This document shows positions 46,633 to 57,974 of a DNA stretch of 64,000 bases, one piece after another. The notes under the pieces are model-generated. The model ran no database searches. It saw only the letters and a list, made by a program, of their open reading frames with translations, and was not told the origin of the DNA. The stretch is taken from the NCBI GenBank assembly GCA_002914805.1, contig JXTB01000023.1:1530377-1594376 (forward strand), given 5' to 3'. The translations under genes were made by a program, and so were the position numbers. How positions within the stretch are numbered: the first letter of the stretch is position 1; every line of letters starts with the position of its first letter. Source of the DNA: Parasponia andersonii (taxonomy: Eukaryota > Streptophyta > Magnoliopsida > Rosales > Cannabaceae).

Positions 46633-46693
46633 GACTTAGCTTAGTGGTAATTATACCACCTCTCAACATAGAGATTCTCGAGTTTGAATCCCT
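46633..46693 (+). repeat. tRNA-derived SINE-like fragment
   Basis: TAGCTTAGTGG matches the pol III A box, and GAGTTTGAATCCC about 45 bp on resembles the B box. No acceptor stem pairs, so it is not a working tRNA. Likely the head of an old SINE. Confidence 0.5.
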
Positions 46694-47289
46694 ACTGTCC
46701 AAAGTCAAANCCATAATTGTAGTATTTCCAAGTATGCAAGAGTTTCTATCGAAATTTGACAAAATACAAGATTTTCTTTTTAAAATGATAATTTCTCAAC
46801 AAAAAGAAAGGCAAATGAGAAAGATGGGGAAGTGAGTTTTGCAATTATTATGTATCTACGTATAATGAGAAATGTTAAGAACAGGATGTATTTTGGTGTA
46901 AAAATTATAATTATCATCGTCACTATTGCTACGAACCTAAAAAAAGGATTAGCATTAGCCATTAATAATACTAATAGACTTTCAATTAGAGTTGTATATT
47001 TCACCTATTCCTTTCCCTGCCACTGGCACTGGCACATCATCCCCACACTAATTAACGGTCCTAATGCAATAGACAATCATCAATAATCAATTTTTAGCGC
47101 ATTGCTCATCATAGTTTTTGTTAGTTCATAGATTATAATGGCTAGTCTACTACATTTTCATTTACATGAAAGTCGTTGCAAGATTAACGACAATTAATAT
47201 ATGCAACAATATGTTTTTGAAAATTGGAAATTTATTATTATTTTTTAATTAGTGAAAAATGAAAAATTATTTATTATCCTCAACAATTT

Positions 47290-49197
47290 TTGAGACTGCC
47301 ACAATACCAAATTGCACTGCCCGCACATCCAGACTCGAAGAAGAAGATGGTGAAAAAATGCGAATGCAAATGCGCTTGCTATTGCTTGTTGCTAATCAAA
47401 AGTGGTGTACCACAGAGGAACCCCCCAAGGGCAGCCAAACGCGTAGTTTCACGCGCTCTCACGACCCAAAGTGACCGCCATGGTAGTGACTCGGGTGCTG
47501 TGAAGCTATCAGAAGAAGATGATGTAGAGCTCCTGTATCAGTCCATACAACATGGGTCTTCGCCCAATCCTCAAAATCTCAGTGAACTTGTATCCCTTTG
47601 CGCAATAATGGCGTCTCTTGATATGGGGATTCAAATTCACGCAGCCATTTTCAAGTTGGGTTTTTGTTCAGATGTCTACATTTGCAGTGCTCTTGTTAAT
47701 ATGTATGTTAAATGTGGCACAATGCCGGATGCCCAGGAAGTTTTTGATTGAATGCCTGATAAAAATGCAGTAACTTGGAATTCCTTGGTTTCCGCTTATT
47801 GTCAGGCTGATTGTCCCGAAATGGCTATTGGGTTCTTTCAGAAGATGTTAAAAGAAGGGCTAGTACCGACTTTGTTTAGTCTGTCGGGTGCTTTAGTGGG
47901 ATGCTCACAGTTAGGAGCTCAAGAGCTTGGAACTCAGGTGCACTGTTTGAGCCTGAAAATAGGGTCTTGTTATATTGTTGTTGTGGGAACAGGATTTATA
48001 GATATGTACTCAAGCCGTTGGAATCTTGATGATTCGAGGCGGGTGTTCGATGAAATGCCAGACAAGAATGTTATTACTTGGAGCTCCATGGTTACCGGTT
48101 ATGCGCTGAATGAACAACCGGATAAAGCGATGATCTTGGTGAGAGACATGCTCCGTCTGGATCTTAAACCAACTTGCGTTACTTGTAACAGTATGCTGAG
48201 TTCACTTTCTGGTCCGGATTTTTGGGATCATTGCAGACAAATCCACTGCCAGATATTTAAGATTGGTTTTGAGTTTAATGGATATGTAGCAGTCACCCTG
48301 GTGACCACATATTCCAGATGTAATAGTAGTTTGAAGGACTTTGATAAGCTTTGTTCGTGTGTCACAATATGGGATAATATCTCATGGAATGCAGTGATCG
48401 CTGGTTTCTCTAATTTAGGCATTGATAAGCAAGCCCTGAAATGTTTCTCTGAAATGAGAAAAACAGGTGTCAACGTAAACATTTGTACACTTGCCAGTGT
48501 TCTAAGAGCAATATCAACGATGTCTGCCCTTGAAGAAGGGAATCAAATTCACTCATGTTTGCAAGACTCTGCATGGATCAAATTTATATCTCCAAAATGG
48601 GCTTGTTTCCATGTATGCAAGATGCGGTGCCATCGATGACTCTAGCGGGCTTTTGCCATGATGGATGAACATGATGTAATTTCCTGGAATTCAGTGTTAT
48701 CAGGTTGTTCCTGTCACGGACTTGGTTGGGAAACTGTGGAATTGTTTGAACAAATGAGAAGAACTGGCATCAAGCCAAATGATACCACCTTCCTCATTGT
48801 GCTCATTGCTTGTAGCCATGTCGTGTTGTTGGAAAAAGGATTCGAGTATTTCAATATAATGAAAAGTGAAGATTTTCTTGCGTCCCCCAGAATGGAGCAT
48901 TACGCTACAATAGTCGATCTTATTGTTCGAACGAGGAATCTCCGTGAAGCCGAAGAGTTTATAGATAGCCTCAGTATATAAAGCTGTACTTAGCGCTTGC
49001 CAAGTTCATGATAACAAGGAAATAGCTTCTCGTTCTGCGAGAAGACTTCTAGAACTGTGCCCAGATGATCCTGCAACCTATGTGCTGCTGGCAAATGTAT
49101 TGATGACCTAGGGTTACTGGGATGACGCAGCAGGAATGTGGAAGCTCATGTCCGATAGAGGAATTAGGAAAGATCCTGGTTACAGTTGGATCTGAGT
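47290..49197 (+). pseudogene. PPR (PLS-class) pseudogene
   Basis: Clear PLS-type PPR sequence broken several times. The first open part (47290-47748) ends at a TGA just where VFDEMPDK is expected. The frame continues to 48639 with many PPR motifs (AVTWNSLVSAYCQADCPEMA, NVITWSSMVTGYALNEQPDK). A shift near 48560 spoils the frame until MMDEHDVISWNSVLSG at 48658. A further break follows SLSI at 48981. The last part (CPDDPATYVLLANV) has another stop near 49108, and the E-motif ending GYSWI is followed by TGA. The upstream part is rich in Cys and Lys (KKCECKCACYC), unlike a normal targeting peptide. At least four disabling changes make a functional product implausible, although long segments remain readable, so loss is moderately recent. 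Confidence 0.85.
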
Positions 49198-50001
49198 CCG
49201 AAAAGGAGGGCATTGATACTGTTCTTTTATTCATGTAACGTCAAAGACAAGTTTTTGAATTGTACAGTGGCATCCTTTTATATATATATATATACACACA
49301 TATAGAATAAGGTAGCTGATTTGATTTTGAGTTATATGAAACTTCTGCTTGGATCACTGGCATAAAGGATCATGTCATTCAAATTTAATTGAAAAAGATC
49401 ATCCATACTCTTTCTTGACCCATTTTTGTCGGATACTTTATATTTCTTATTAATTGTTCTCTCCTTACCAGAATTTACATTAATGGACTTTCATTTCTGG
49501 ATAAGAAACGGGTATGTCTTTTGTTTCAGACTGAAACATTCGATGAACAAACCCCCGTACATAAATAGGGAACCAAGGGAAAGTACATGTGATTCCATAT
49601 CCAGAAACGGCACTATGGTGACTAAACGACCCCATTACCCCGACCCCACGTCAGTTTACCCGACCAAGAGAGTAAAAATGTTCAATGATATTATGGTTCC
49701 AAGGCACAAGGCTATAGAAGCGGCTCCTGAAATGGTCAAATTGCTATTTCAGAAAACAGGCTTTTGTTAGTCTCAAGTAGGAAGCCAAGAATGCAGACTT
49801 CAGCACCACGTGTAGAAATAATGTCCACAGACATATCTAACAAGGTGACCAGGGGCTCTTGTCCAAGCCACAACTCCGGAACCCGAAACCAATGCCTGAG
49901 CATCATCCTTAATTTCTGTACATGATTGGTAATAGAGAACATGCAAATATAAAACTATTGTCTCTTAACAAAGAAGCAAGTCTTCATTGCAAATTGCAAC
50001 A
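49198..50001. other. Upstream region of the LTI65-like gene
   Basis: Holds a (TA)n run near 49280-49296. An open stretch (49426-49770) has no recognisable domain and is probably leader or spacer. An ABRE-like G-box lies at 49807. Confidence 0.5.
49807..49813. promoter_or_regulatory. ABRE/G-box (CACGTGT) upstream of the LTI65-like gene
   Basis: CACGTGT about 190 bp before the ATG. ABREs drive ABA and dehydration induction of RD29B/LTI65 genes in Arabidopsis. Two CCGAC cores (DRE-like but without the preceding R) lie near 49639 and 49660. Role inferred. Confidence 0.5.
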
Positions 50002-51842
50002 ATGGCTCAACTGGATCGCTCGCTAAGACGAGGTGAATCTAGTCCTAAGACACCTTCAAAGCCAACTATGGAACAATTGCTCCGAGGTAGTCTCTTACCA
50101 ACTTAGTCTAAATCCTCAGATAATAAGAAAGTGACACCGTTCAGGTTTGGTTTAAGGCCAAATAACTGCTTTACAAAGCAAATTATCTTATTTCGATTAT
50201 AATCTACCGAAAACGTATTCAGACACATTTTTCACAAAATTTAACGTCACCCCAGATTGATTTTTTTCTTATCAGACTTGCTAATTGTGTCTCTGAGCTG
50301 CGAAAATTTGTTGTCTGAGAACTTTACATGTTCATGCAGATGGCGAAGGATCTTGGTGGTTATCATCATCCTCTTCCTCATCAGGCTCTTCGCCTTCATG
50401 TGTTAAGAACCATGATCCGGAAGAAGATCATATCCACCATCAAAAGAAATCAGTCCTCTCTAAGGTGAAAGAGAAGGCCAGAAAACTGAGACACTCTCTT
50501 AGCGCCAAGAAGAGGCATAATGAGGACGGTAACACCACGCCTTCTTGGGGTGTTAGCTTAGACGACTATGAAGATGAAGAAGAAGACGCAGAATATCTTG
50601 GAGCTCCAAGTAAGATAAATATAATTCTTGCGATAAATATAATTCTTGCCTTTATTATCCATGATGGATCTTTTCCATGAATTTCCTTCCTTTTTCTTAT
50701 CTGGGTTTTTCTTTTTCTTTTCCTTTTTTCGCTCGAAAAGAAAGAAACAGAAGCTCTTTTGGTACTTAATGAGTGATGTTCTCTCAAGTTTTCTCATTTA
50801 ATTTTCAGTGTATGAATCTGAGCTGGCTCCTGAGAGTTACAAGGAGACGGCAAGGCAGCATCCAAGAGCAATACCTGTGATTTCCGAGAAGCACGCTTTG
50901 CCAGAAATCGGGTCCGTAAATGACAACAACAAGGAGAACCCTCTTAGCCCTAACAACAAGCTAACCCAAACTAAATCCAATGACAAGCCCTTCAGTCCTA
51001 CAAAGGCAATAACCGAAACCGTGAGCCAGAAGTTGGCACCAGCTCTTGGAACTGTGACTGAGAAGTTGGGACCAGCCTATGCCTCAGTAGCCGAGACAAC
51101 TCTCTCAATTGCCTCAAAGATTCCAGGCCTTACCGTTGGTTCACCCACAGAAGCTTCACGGACTAAAAACAGTTCTTCCTCTTTAGCTCCAATACTTACT
51201 TCTTCGGCTCGAACACCAACAACACAAACATTTTCAGCCCAATTAGCTCCACAACCTTTGTCAGCCCCCGCTGCCGCCACTCTCAGCCAACAATTTTCGG
51301 TCCCTGTGGCTCCAGAATCCACAAAGCATGTGAGCTTTAGTGGTGGTGATCAGCAAGTGTGGGATAAGGGCGTGTCCGTAAAGGAGTACTTGTTGCATAA
51401 ATTTAAGCCAGGGGATGATGACAGAGCACTTTCACGAGCCATATCTGAGGCAATCAGTCCAAAGAGAACTCCTGGTGATATGAGCGTTGTGGACAAGGTA
51501 AGAGAGGCTGTAAGTTCTTTGCTTAGGAATGATAGTCTTGACAGCTCTCCATCCAAGCCTGCAATATCCTCTCCATCCAAATCTGCTGTAACCTCTCCAT
51601 CCAAATCTGTGAGACTTACACGTTCAGCCACAAAATCTTCATCACAGATTCCCATCTCTAGCAATGCCCGAGAAGGTAACTTCTTGATGATTTACCCTTT
51701 TCAATATTTAGTTTGCTTTTTGTTGTTCAACTCGTTATATGAACTCTTTGGTTTGATTCAATGTAATATGATTTTTTTTCTTCTTCTCTATATTCCAGTC
51801 AAGGAGGAGGAAAATCATGGAAGAATACTCCAAACAAATTGA
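50002..51842 (+). CDS. Low-temperature-induced 65 kDa-like (CAP160/RD29-type) stress protein
   Basis: Hydrophilic, probably disordered protein of the LTI65/CAP160 group, associated with cold, drought and ABA responses; the biochemical role is not known. Four exons join in frame: 50002-50086, 50340-50609, 50809-51675 and 51799-51842, giving 421 residues. Visible signatures are SVLSKVKEKARKLRHSLSAK, the acidic DDYEDEEEDAEYLGAPMYES, and the TARQHPRAIPV block. TETVSQKLAPALGTVTEKLG is a CAP160-like repeat, and KGVSVKEYLLHKFKPGDDDR leads into SRAISEAISPKR. A Ser/Pro-Ser-Lys repeat (SPSKPAISSPSKSAVTSPSK) follows near the C-terminus. It is shorter than Arabidopsis RD29B, as in the At4g25580-like branch. 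The small first exon (MAQLDRSLRRGESS) is supported by phase and splice sites. Converges on Rubisco activase. Confidence 0.9.
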
Positions 51843-52923
51843 ATAGTGGGACGTAATTAGCTTACCTCTGTTTTTGATGCACCAACAATACTAGTCGGCA
51901 AAAACAATGTCGTTTAGTGTAAGTTAATAATGTTGAGTACTATTATCCGTAAGCCAATTTTGAAGCTCTAGAGAGTAAAAAATGTCAACCGTACCAGCGT
52001 ACTATTTATTGATTGAGCAAGAATGTTCCTGTTTAGAATTCTCTTAATGATATTTCCACAACTAACGTTAGAAAACTTAGCACTCTCTTCAGTTTTCTTG
52101 TGCACCAATATGTAACTATGTATATGCGTAACTTTTCTTGTTCATCTTAGTGCGCATAGGAAAATTGAAATTGTAAAACTACCCATATTGTTCGTTTTTT
52201 GGCCTTTTGATTTCACTAAACGACAGAAAACTTGTAGAAACGACATGTATATGTTATTGTTATTTGCTTTGATAACGGGTGACTTTTTTTTCGGTGAATG
52301 ATAAACGGTGACTTGTTTGGCGGTAGAAATCGCCATAGTAAAAACGAAATGCGTATTTCACTGAAATGAGTCAAATGACTGCAAAACCTTGACATCAACG
52401 ACATGATATTTAGTCAGTAATTAAAAGATAGCATGTCGTTTAGACCAGAACAATTACAAGTAACTTCCAAAAGCGAAATGACTAACGTTAGTAGAGCTAG
52501 TAGAGCTACTATTAGATATCCAAGAGACTTGGAAGACATTATCTTTACAAGCTCTCTCTTTGTCAAATACATACATGCTTGTGTTTGAGAGCGCTCAAAT
52601 CATGAGATATTAGTTCGCAAGACTTATTCCACAAAGAACAGCTAATCTACGTAAACAACAATATACTTTAACAATGATAAAGAAGGGATGCAGTTAACCC
52701 AATCCATGGAAAATGGACAGACGAAAGAAGAAGAAAAAAAGAAGATTTCAATTAACATAACTCATTTGATCATTGAGATGAAAACCCAAGCATTCATTGC
52801 ATTAATTAATAATGAAAAAAAGTGTAAATTTTCACAAAAAGATAGGACAAGTACTCATAGCTGCAACTAATATCATTAATTCCTCAGCAAACATTTAGAT
52901 ATATAGCCAGAGAAGCTTTAGAT
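51843..52923. other. Shared 3' region of LTI65-like and RCA genes
   Basis: Contains the 3' UTRs of both convergent genes. GTCGTTTAGTG at 51909-51919 recurs inverted near 52216 and again as GTCGTTTAG near 52436; this may be a MITE remnant but no target duplication is clear. No gene seen. Confidence 0.5.
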
Positions 52924-55082
52924 TTAATACTGGCAGCTACCATTGTCACTCCTGGCTGTTGGGTCGAAGTTTGCCGCTGATGGATCGGTGCAGCCTTCAG
53001 GAACAGGTACATTAACTTGCTGGGCTGCCTGTCCTGCATCAAAATTTTGTTAGAGAACTTTGAGAACTAGTTAATTCCAAGTAAGATTAAGCAGAGTCGG
53101 TAGTGTCCTAATTACCGTAGAAAGTTCCTCTGTCGATGGAATCCTGGTTTGCATCTCCCAGAGCAGCCTCGCTCAAGTACTTGTCAGCCAATTGAACTCT
53201 CTTCACATTCTCCTGTTCCTGGACAAGCATGCTGCCATACTCAAGGAGCTTTTCGAGTGTCATTTTTGGCTGCTCGAAAGTTGGAGGACCCTCTTTAGAG
53301 TTCACAAGCTTCTTCCCAATGCTGTCAACTCCAACACCAGAGATCCACTTCCTCACTTCATCATCATAAACTCTGGCCCTCAAGGCACCGAAGAAATCTA
53401 CAGAAAATAGCAAGACAAAAGTTACGTTTTTCATTTTGCTTATCTCATTAGCCTTTACACAAGAAACAAAGTCCATCACAGAATATCTAAAGTAATACTG
53501 CAACCCTTCATTGTTCAACGGCTAATGCCTGCTTGTACTTAAAACAACACCATTTACCATAAACCCAACAAATAATGACGTAATAAACATCTAAACACTC
53601 TATATCTGGTAAAAAAATTACCAAGATTGACAAAGAGCTTACTTACCAATAGATTGACCAGGGAAGGTGTCAACTATCTTGACAATATCCTCATTGGGAA
53701 CATTGTCACTCCTGAAGATTCCAGTGCAAACACCGATCCGGTCTTCCCTAGTGGGAGCCCAGTAGAACTTCTCCATACGACCATCACGGATGAGAGGAGC
53801 ATACAAAGTCGAGAAGTCGTTACCAGTGACTATAATAGGCACCCGGGGATTCTCCTCCTTGTTGTACATACCCGGAAGCTGAACATTTGTTGGGTTATCA
53901 GCAATGTTCATCAGAGTAGCATTCACCATTTGGTTGTTCACCGTGTACTGAGTTGTCCCACCAAGCCTACCAGCTCCAGCATCCAGATCGTTGATGAAGA
54001 GAGCACACATCTTCCCCTTCCTGATTATGTCCGCAGCCTCTCGGTACCTCTGCCTGATCAGCTTTGCAGGCTCTCCTGCATTTCCACTTTCCAACTCTCC
54101 GGCACTCATCATGATGGGGCTGAAATATATCCAACATTATAAACAACCGAAATTGACAAATAAGTTTTGATTTCAAAAGCAAGTAAAGCCAGCTAAACCA
54201 TGACCATCAACTCACTTGATTCCCATCTTAGCAAACACAAGCTCACACTGGAAAGATTTACCCTGACCTTTGCCTCCCCAGATACCAAGAATGAGAGGAA
54301 CCTGATATGTGTTTAGATTGGTCAAGACATGGTTAATTATCTGAGCTATGTATCAAAATTTGAAACCATAAATACAAAAATGCTATTACCTTAATGTTAG
54401 GCAGCGACATGAAGTTCTTGGTGATGTGCACCACTAGCTTGTCCATGAAAGCCGGGGCTATGTAAAACCCGTCGACTTTGTTATCTAAGTACCTGAGACA
54501 TAAATCAGAAATACCCGGAAGATTATATGATGTTAGAAATCGAAATAAGAAGAAAACCATTTTATAGATTCGGTATCTTACTGCCGAAGACCAGTGCTAA
54601 TGTACTCGTATGAGCTCATGACAGCATAGTGAGTTCCAGTCCCCATGGGAGCTTGGAAGAGCGAGTCAACCATTCCCTTTCCTCTAGTAATGTCTTGCTG
54701 GTCATCAGAAGCGTCAAAGGCAAGGCCCTTCCACTTGTCCTTCTCGGTTTGAGTACCCTCATCGATCTCGGCCACAACTTTGAAGTTTCCAGAGGTAACT
54801 CTTGGGTAGGTGGCTTTTTGGTTCACTAGCTTCTTCAAGCTACCACCGAAGAAAGCCGAGCTAGGCACAGAGTTAGCTCCTGAAACAGAGCTGTTCAAAC
54901 TCAACTGCAAAAAACATGAACTTGGTCTTAAGCAAATGAGAAAATATGACAACAAAGTTCAGTTTTTATTTTTCATTTTTGAAAGAATCACAAAGACCCA
55001 TTTGGGGTCTTGTACAATAGAGTTTAGAAAGAACAATTTTCATGACAAAACCAAGAGAAACTATCTATGAATAAAGATGTTA

Positions 55083-55116
<34 letters not shown>

Positions 55117-55205
55117 CAAGAAAAGTGGGAAAGCAGTGGCAAATAAGATGAGCATATTACAGGTGTTCTGTTAACAGTTCCAATAGTTGAAACTGTGGTA
55201 GCCAT
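52924..55205 (-). CDS. RCA: Rubisco activase, alpha-type C-terminus
   Basis: Stromal AAA+ ATPase that removes inhibitory sugar phosphates from Rubisco. Seven exons join in frame: 55205-55161, 54904-54582, 54492-54390, 54301-54216, 54119-53647, 53397-53116 and 53033-52924, giving 473 residues. The transit peptide starts [15 protein letters not shown]. Walker A GGKGQGKS lies at about 166-173 and Walker B LFINDLD near 226-232. The conserved [18 protein letters not shown] and VRKWISGVG blocks are present. The last exon encodes the redox-regulated alpha extension with Cys452 and Cys471 ([20 protein letters not shown]), 19 apart as in Arabidopsis. If the last intron is retained, the frame ends at once (GTFYGN then TAG at 53110-53108), giving a beta-like short form. 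A CACGTGGC G-box lies 190 bp upstream. Confidence 0.97.
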
Positions 55206-55394
55206 GGCTAGAGGGTGGTCTTAGTTTGTGAACCAAAGCAAAGAGAATTTCAGTGTGTTGAGAAGGGAATGAGTTGATGAGCGTGTTGAGACCTGTTAAG
55301 AGTTTTTAAGAGTACGGAGTGAGGAGAGACGGGGAGAACCTGTGGTGTAGTTGATAAATTATTAACGGCCACATAGTTCGGATTGGATAGGTGA

Positions 55395-55402
55395 CACGTG
55401 GC
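55395..55402. promoter_or_regulatory. G-box (CACGTGGC) in the RCA promoter
   Basis: CACGTGGC, the form found in rbcS and other light-regulated photosynthesis promoters, about 190 bp upstream of the RCA start codon. Light and clock control is inferred from motif and gene identity. Confidence 0.55.
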
Positions 55403-56295
55403 TCCCTGTAGGACAACCATCCCCTGCTTTAGGACAAAGAAGAAACTCCCTTGAGGTTGGAGTTGAAGTTTTTCCCTTCACCACTTAAATTTGGTTTTTT
55501 TTTTCCTTCTTTTTTTGGGTGTTTCTAAATTTTACATATTTTTATTATTTTACTATTTTGTAATGGTTTGTGGTCAGTATAATAGATTAAGCATAATAGA
55601 AATGAGTGCCTCAAATTGTGCTAGAAAATTGGACATTTCGACCGGTTCCCCACTTCCTCTGAAACGCAGATGAAATTAAAATTCTCGATGTTCCATTTTA
55701 AGAAATTTCTTCTAAATAAATAATTAAGATAACGATAGATATTTTAGATAATTGTGTAATTAAGATATATTTTTATTATTTGCAAAAAAAAATACCTTAT
55801 GTTTAGTTTTTCTCTAATATAAATTCTGAATTTTAGTTGTTGAAAAAAAAAATACCTCTGAAATTTAAAAAATTTATACCATTTGCTTATATTTTGAAAA
55901 ATTTATTCCCAAAAAATTATGAATTCAAACCCATATTATATTATTCTTGTTTTCAAAAAGTTAAAATATTTACAAAAAATATATCATTTGGACTAATATA
56001 AAGTAGGTAAAAAGTGGATGAATGGTACAAATTTTTAGAATTTTAAAATGTGAGGGTATATTTTTTTTTTTTTGGGGTAGAAACCAAAACTTAGGGTTTA
56101 AATTATAGAAAATCCAAACATGAATGTATTTTTTTGTAGTTAATTTTTTAATTAAAAGTGGGGCTTAATTAATAGCGTTCACTTACTAAAAAAAATCATT
56201 AAAAGAAGGTTAGGAGTTTAGTTCCCAGGTTATGTAAGTTATTTTCCTTTTTTGTAATAAATAGAATTCATTAGTTAAGCTCAACTTAAAAAATA

Positions 56296-56402
56296 AAAAT
56301 AAAAAAAAATTCATGCATCACGTGAGTTGAACTCGTAACCTAATACATATTCCTCACTCAAACATTGATACACCTACTAAGCTAGTCCTAATAAGCTAAA
56401 TA
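56296..56402 (-). mobile_element. tRNA-derived SINE fragment, minus strand
   Basis: Read on minus: TAGCTTAGTAGGTG (A box) followed about 50 bp later by GAGTTCAACTC (B box) and then a T-rich tail in the 56290 region. This order, and a tail on the 3' side, fits a short tRNA-derived SINE. Target duplications not resolved. Confidence 0.5.
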
Positions 56403-56846
56403 GCATAGATGTTAACTGAGTTTCCTTGTTTTTATCATTTTCAACCCAAAACTATAAAACATATAATATAGTACAATTTTACCATTTTATAATTTAATCT
56501 CTTATACATTGTAGCAAAAATTACAATAAACAAAGTTAACCCATTTCTTTTTCTTATTATTTAAATAACAAAATAATAAAAGATAATGAAAAAGCATAAA
56601 TGGGAAAAAATTTCCATGAAAGTATAAAACATGGGGTAAACTTGGAATTACAAAATAAACTATAAAAGTAACTTAATAGCAGATGGCTTAATACTATTCG
56701 GGCTCCAATTTAGAGCTAAAGTTTAAAGTCCAGTTTGAGTAAAGTACCATACAGTACCCTACGATCTCTGACTTTTGTTAACAATATTCGTTTGCCCCCT
56801 TAAAATCGAAGCTTAGCTTACGGGCCTTTATTTATTTATTTTCAAG

Positions 56847-57963
56847 GGGACTTCTACTATACACCCCCATGTTTTGGGTGTATCAATACACCCCACATTG
56901 GAGTCATTATATTGGTCTGATTGAAATCAAAAGGCTCATTTTATGCATGTTCATTTAAACTACTAAACACCTTAATACACAAAAATTTTTATAACTTTAT
57001 CTTCAACGTATCAAATTCATGTTCAATCAGTCTCTATTAACGACTCTTTTCTCTTTTATACTTATCGTTAGTAGCCATAAAATCTATTTCGTCTAGTTAA
57101 TACCGATTATAGTATCCATAAAATTTATTTCACCATTAGTAACCAAGTTTTAGAAGGCCGTCGGCGAAGAGATGAGCTTGATTAGTTCATCGTTGACTGA
57201 TCGAAGCTCGGTATTCTCGCGGCGAAGATAGTCGATATCCTTGTTGAGATTGTTGGGGGTGCGAGGTAGAAATTCCATCGTCATCATTGCAGGTAGAGGA
57301 AGGGGATTTGGTGGATGTACGACGTTAAAGAGAGGGAGTTCAGGATCTGCGGTGACCTTAGCTGAAGGTATAACTCAGGCTTCTCACTGTCGTTCCATTG
57401 GAAAAGAAAAAAATCCATGGTCTTCAGAATGAAGTTTCTAGAGATTATAACATTGTAATCATGAATGATTTGGTATTAGTTGAGATATTTATGGATCAAT
57501 AAATATTACATTTCTTTTCAATTTTAGAAGTAAATTGAGATCAAATAAGCTATTTCGTTTATTAAGTTTTTATGATTTTAGTTTTGAGATTTTCCGATGA
57601 TTTAGATCAATATCAAGATAGCATCAAATTTTAAAACTCAAATTGTTTCAAAACACTACACCAGAGGGAGATAGAGCTAAAATTTAATAAATTCAAATTG
57701 GAGATTGGAAATCCATTAGAAGCAACATGGATTTGTTAAATTATTCCCATAGATTCATTCAAAAGTGAATAATTTTTTATCTTTTTTTTTTTTTTCAGAA
57801 AAGCTGAAAAGCTTTCTTTGGGTATTTTTTCTGATATGTGATGCTCTACATTTATAACATAGCTTGTATTAAATTATGTTAATTCAATCAACTATCTAAC
57901 GGTTCGTATTAAGGGGAGTAGTATCGATACTCCCAAAAACAAGGGGTGTATTGTAGAATCGCC
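56847..57963. mobile_element. Candidate Pack-MULE with captured gene fragment
   Basis: The same 11 bases, TTATTTTCAAG, flank both sides (56836-56846 and 57964-57974). Inside them the ends are long imperfect inverted repeats of about 50 bp: left GGGACTTCTACTATACACCC, and right, reverse-complemented, GGCGATTCTACAATACACCC, continuing with GTTTTGGG and GTATC blocks. Long TIRs with 9-11 bp target duplications define Mutator-like elements. There is no transposase. The centre (57150-57430) is conspicuously GC-richer than its surroundings and coding-like on minus. Confidence 0.75.
57150..57430 (-). pseudogene. Captured host gene fragment inside the Pack-MULE
   Basis: Read on minus it gives MMTMEFLPRTPNNLNKDIDY followed by LRRENTELRSVNDELIKLIS, then a stop at 57152. 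This is a Leu-rich heptad pattern like the start of a plant regulatory protein. I do not recognise the parent gene. Sequence further upstream (to 57430) is GC-rich but not open in one frame, so it may be leader DNA. Whether it is transcribed is unknown. Confidence 0.45.
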
Positions 57964-57974
57964 TTATTTTCAAG

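Larger units (their letters stand above)
44451..47289. other. Very AT-rich spacer
   Basis: About 2.8 kb of strongly AT-rich sequence upstream of TOC75, with many homopolymers. No gene. Two stretches resemble tRNA-derived SINE heads (listed separately). One undefined base at 46710. Confidence 0.6.
55206..56846. other. RCA upstream region and AT-rich spacer
   Basis: The first 200-300 bases are the RCA leader and promoter. The rest is AT-rich with no gene. A SINE-like fragment is listed separately. A (TA)n microsatellite at 55085-55113 lies within RCA intron 1, not here. Confidence 0.5.

Noticed and set aside
46633..46693. Possible functional tRNA gene
   Set aside because: A- and B-box-like motifs are present but acceptor and anticodon stems do not pair; kept as a SINE-like fragment.
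49426..49770. 114-codon open stretch upstream of the LTI65-like gene
   Set aside because: No recognisable domain and no phase-consistent join to the LTI65-like exons; probably leader or spacer.
53627..54142. 171-codon open stretch on + inside RCA exon 5
   Set aside because: Antisense shadow of the activase AAA+ core.
57241..57432. Plus-strand open stretch over the Pack-MULE core
   Set aside because: The minus strand gives the more protein-like reading with leucine heptads; the plus frame is Gly/Arg-rich shadow.
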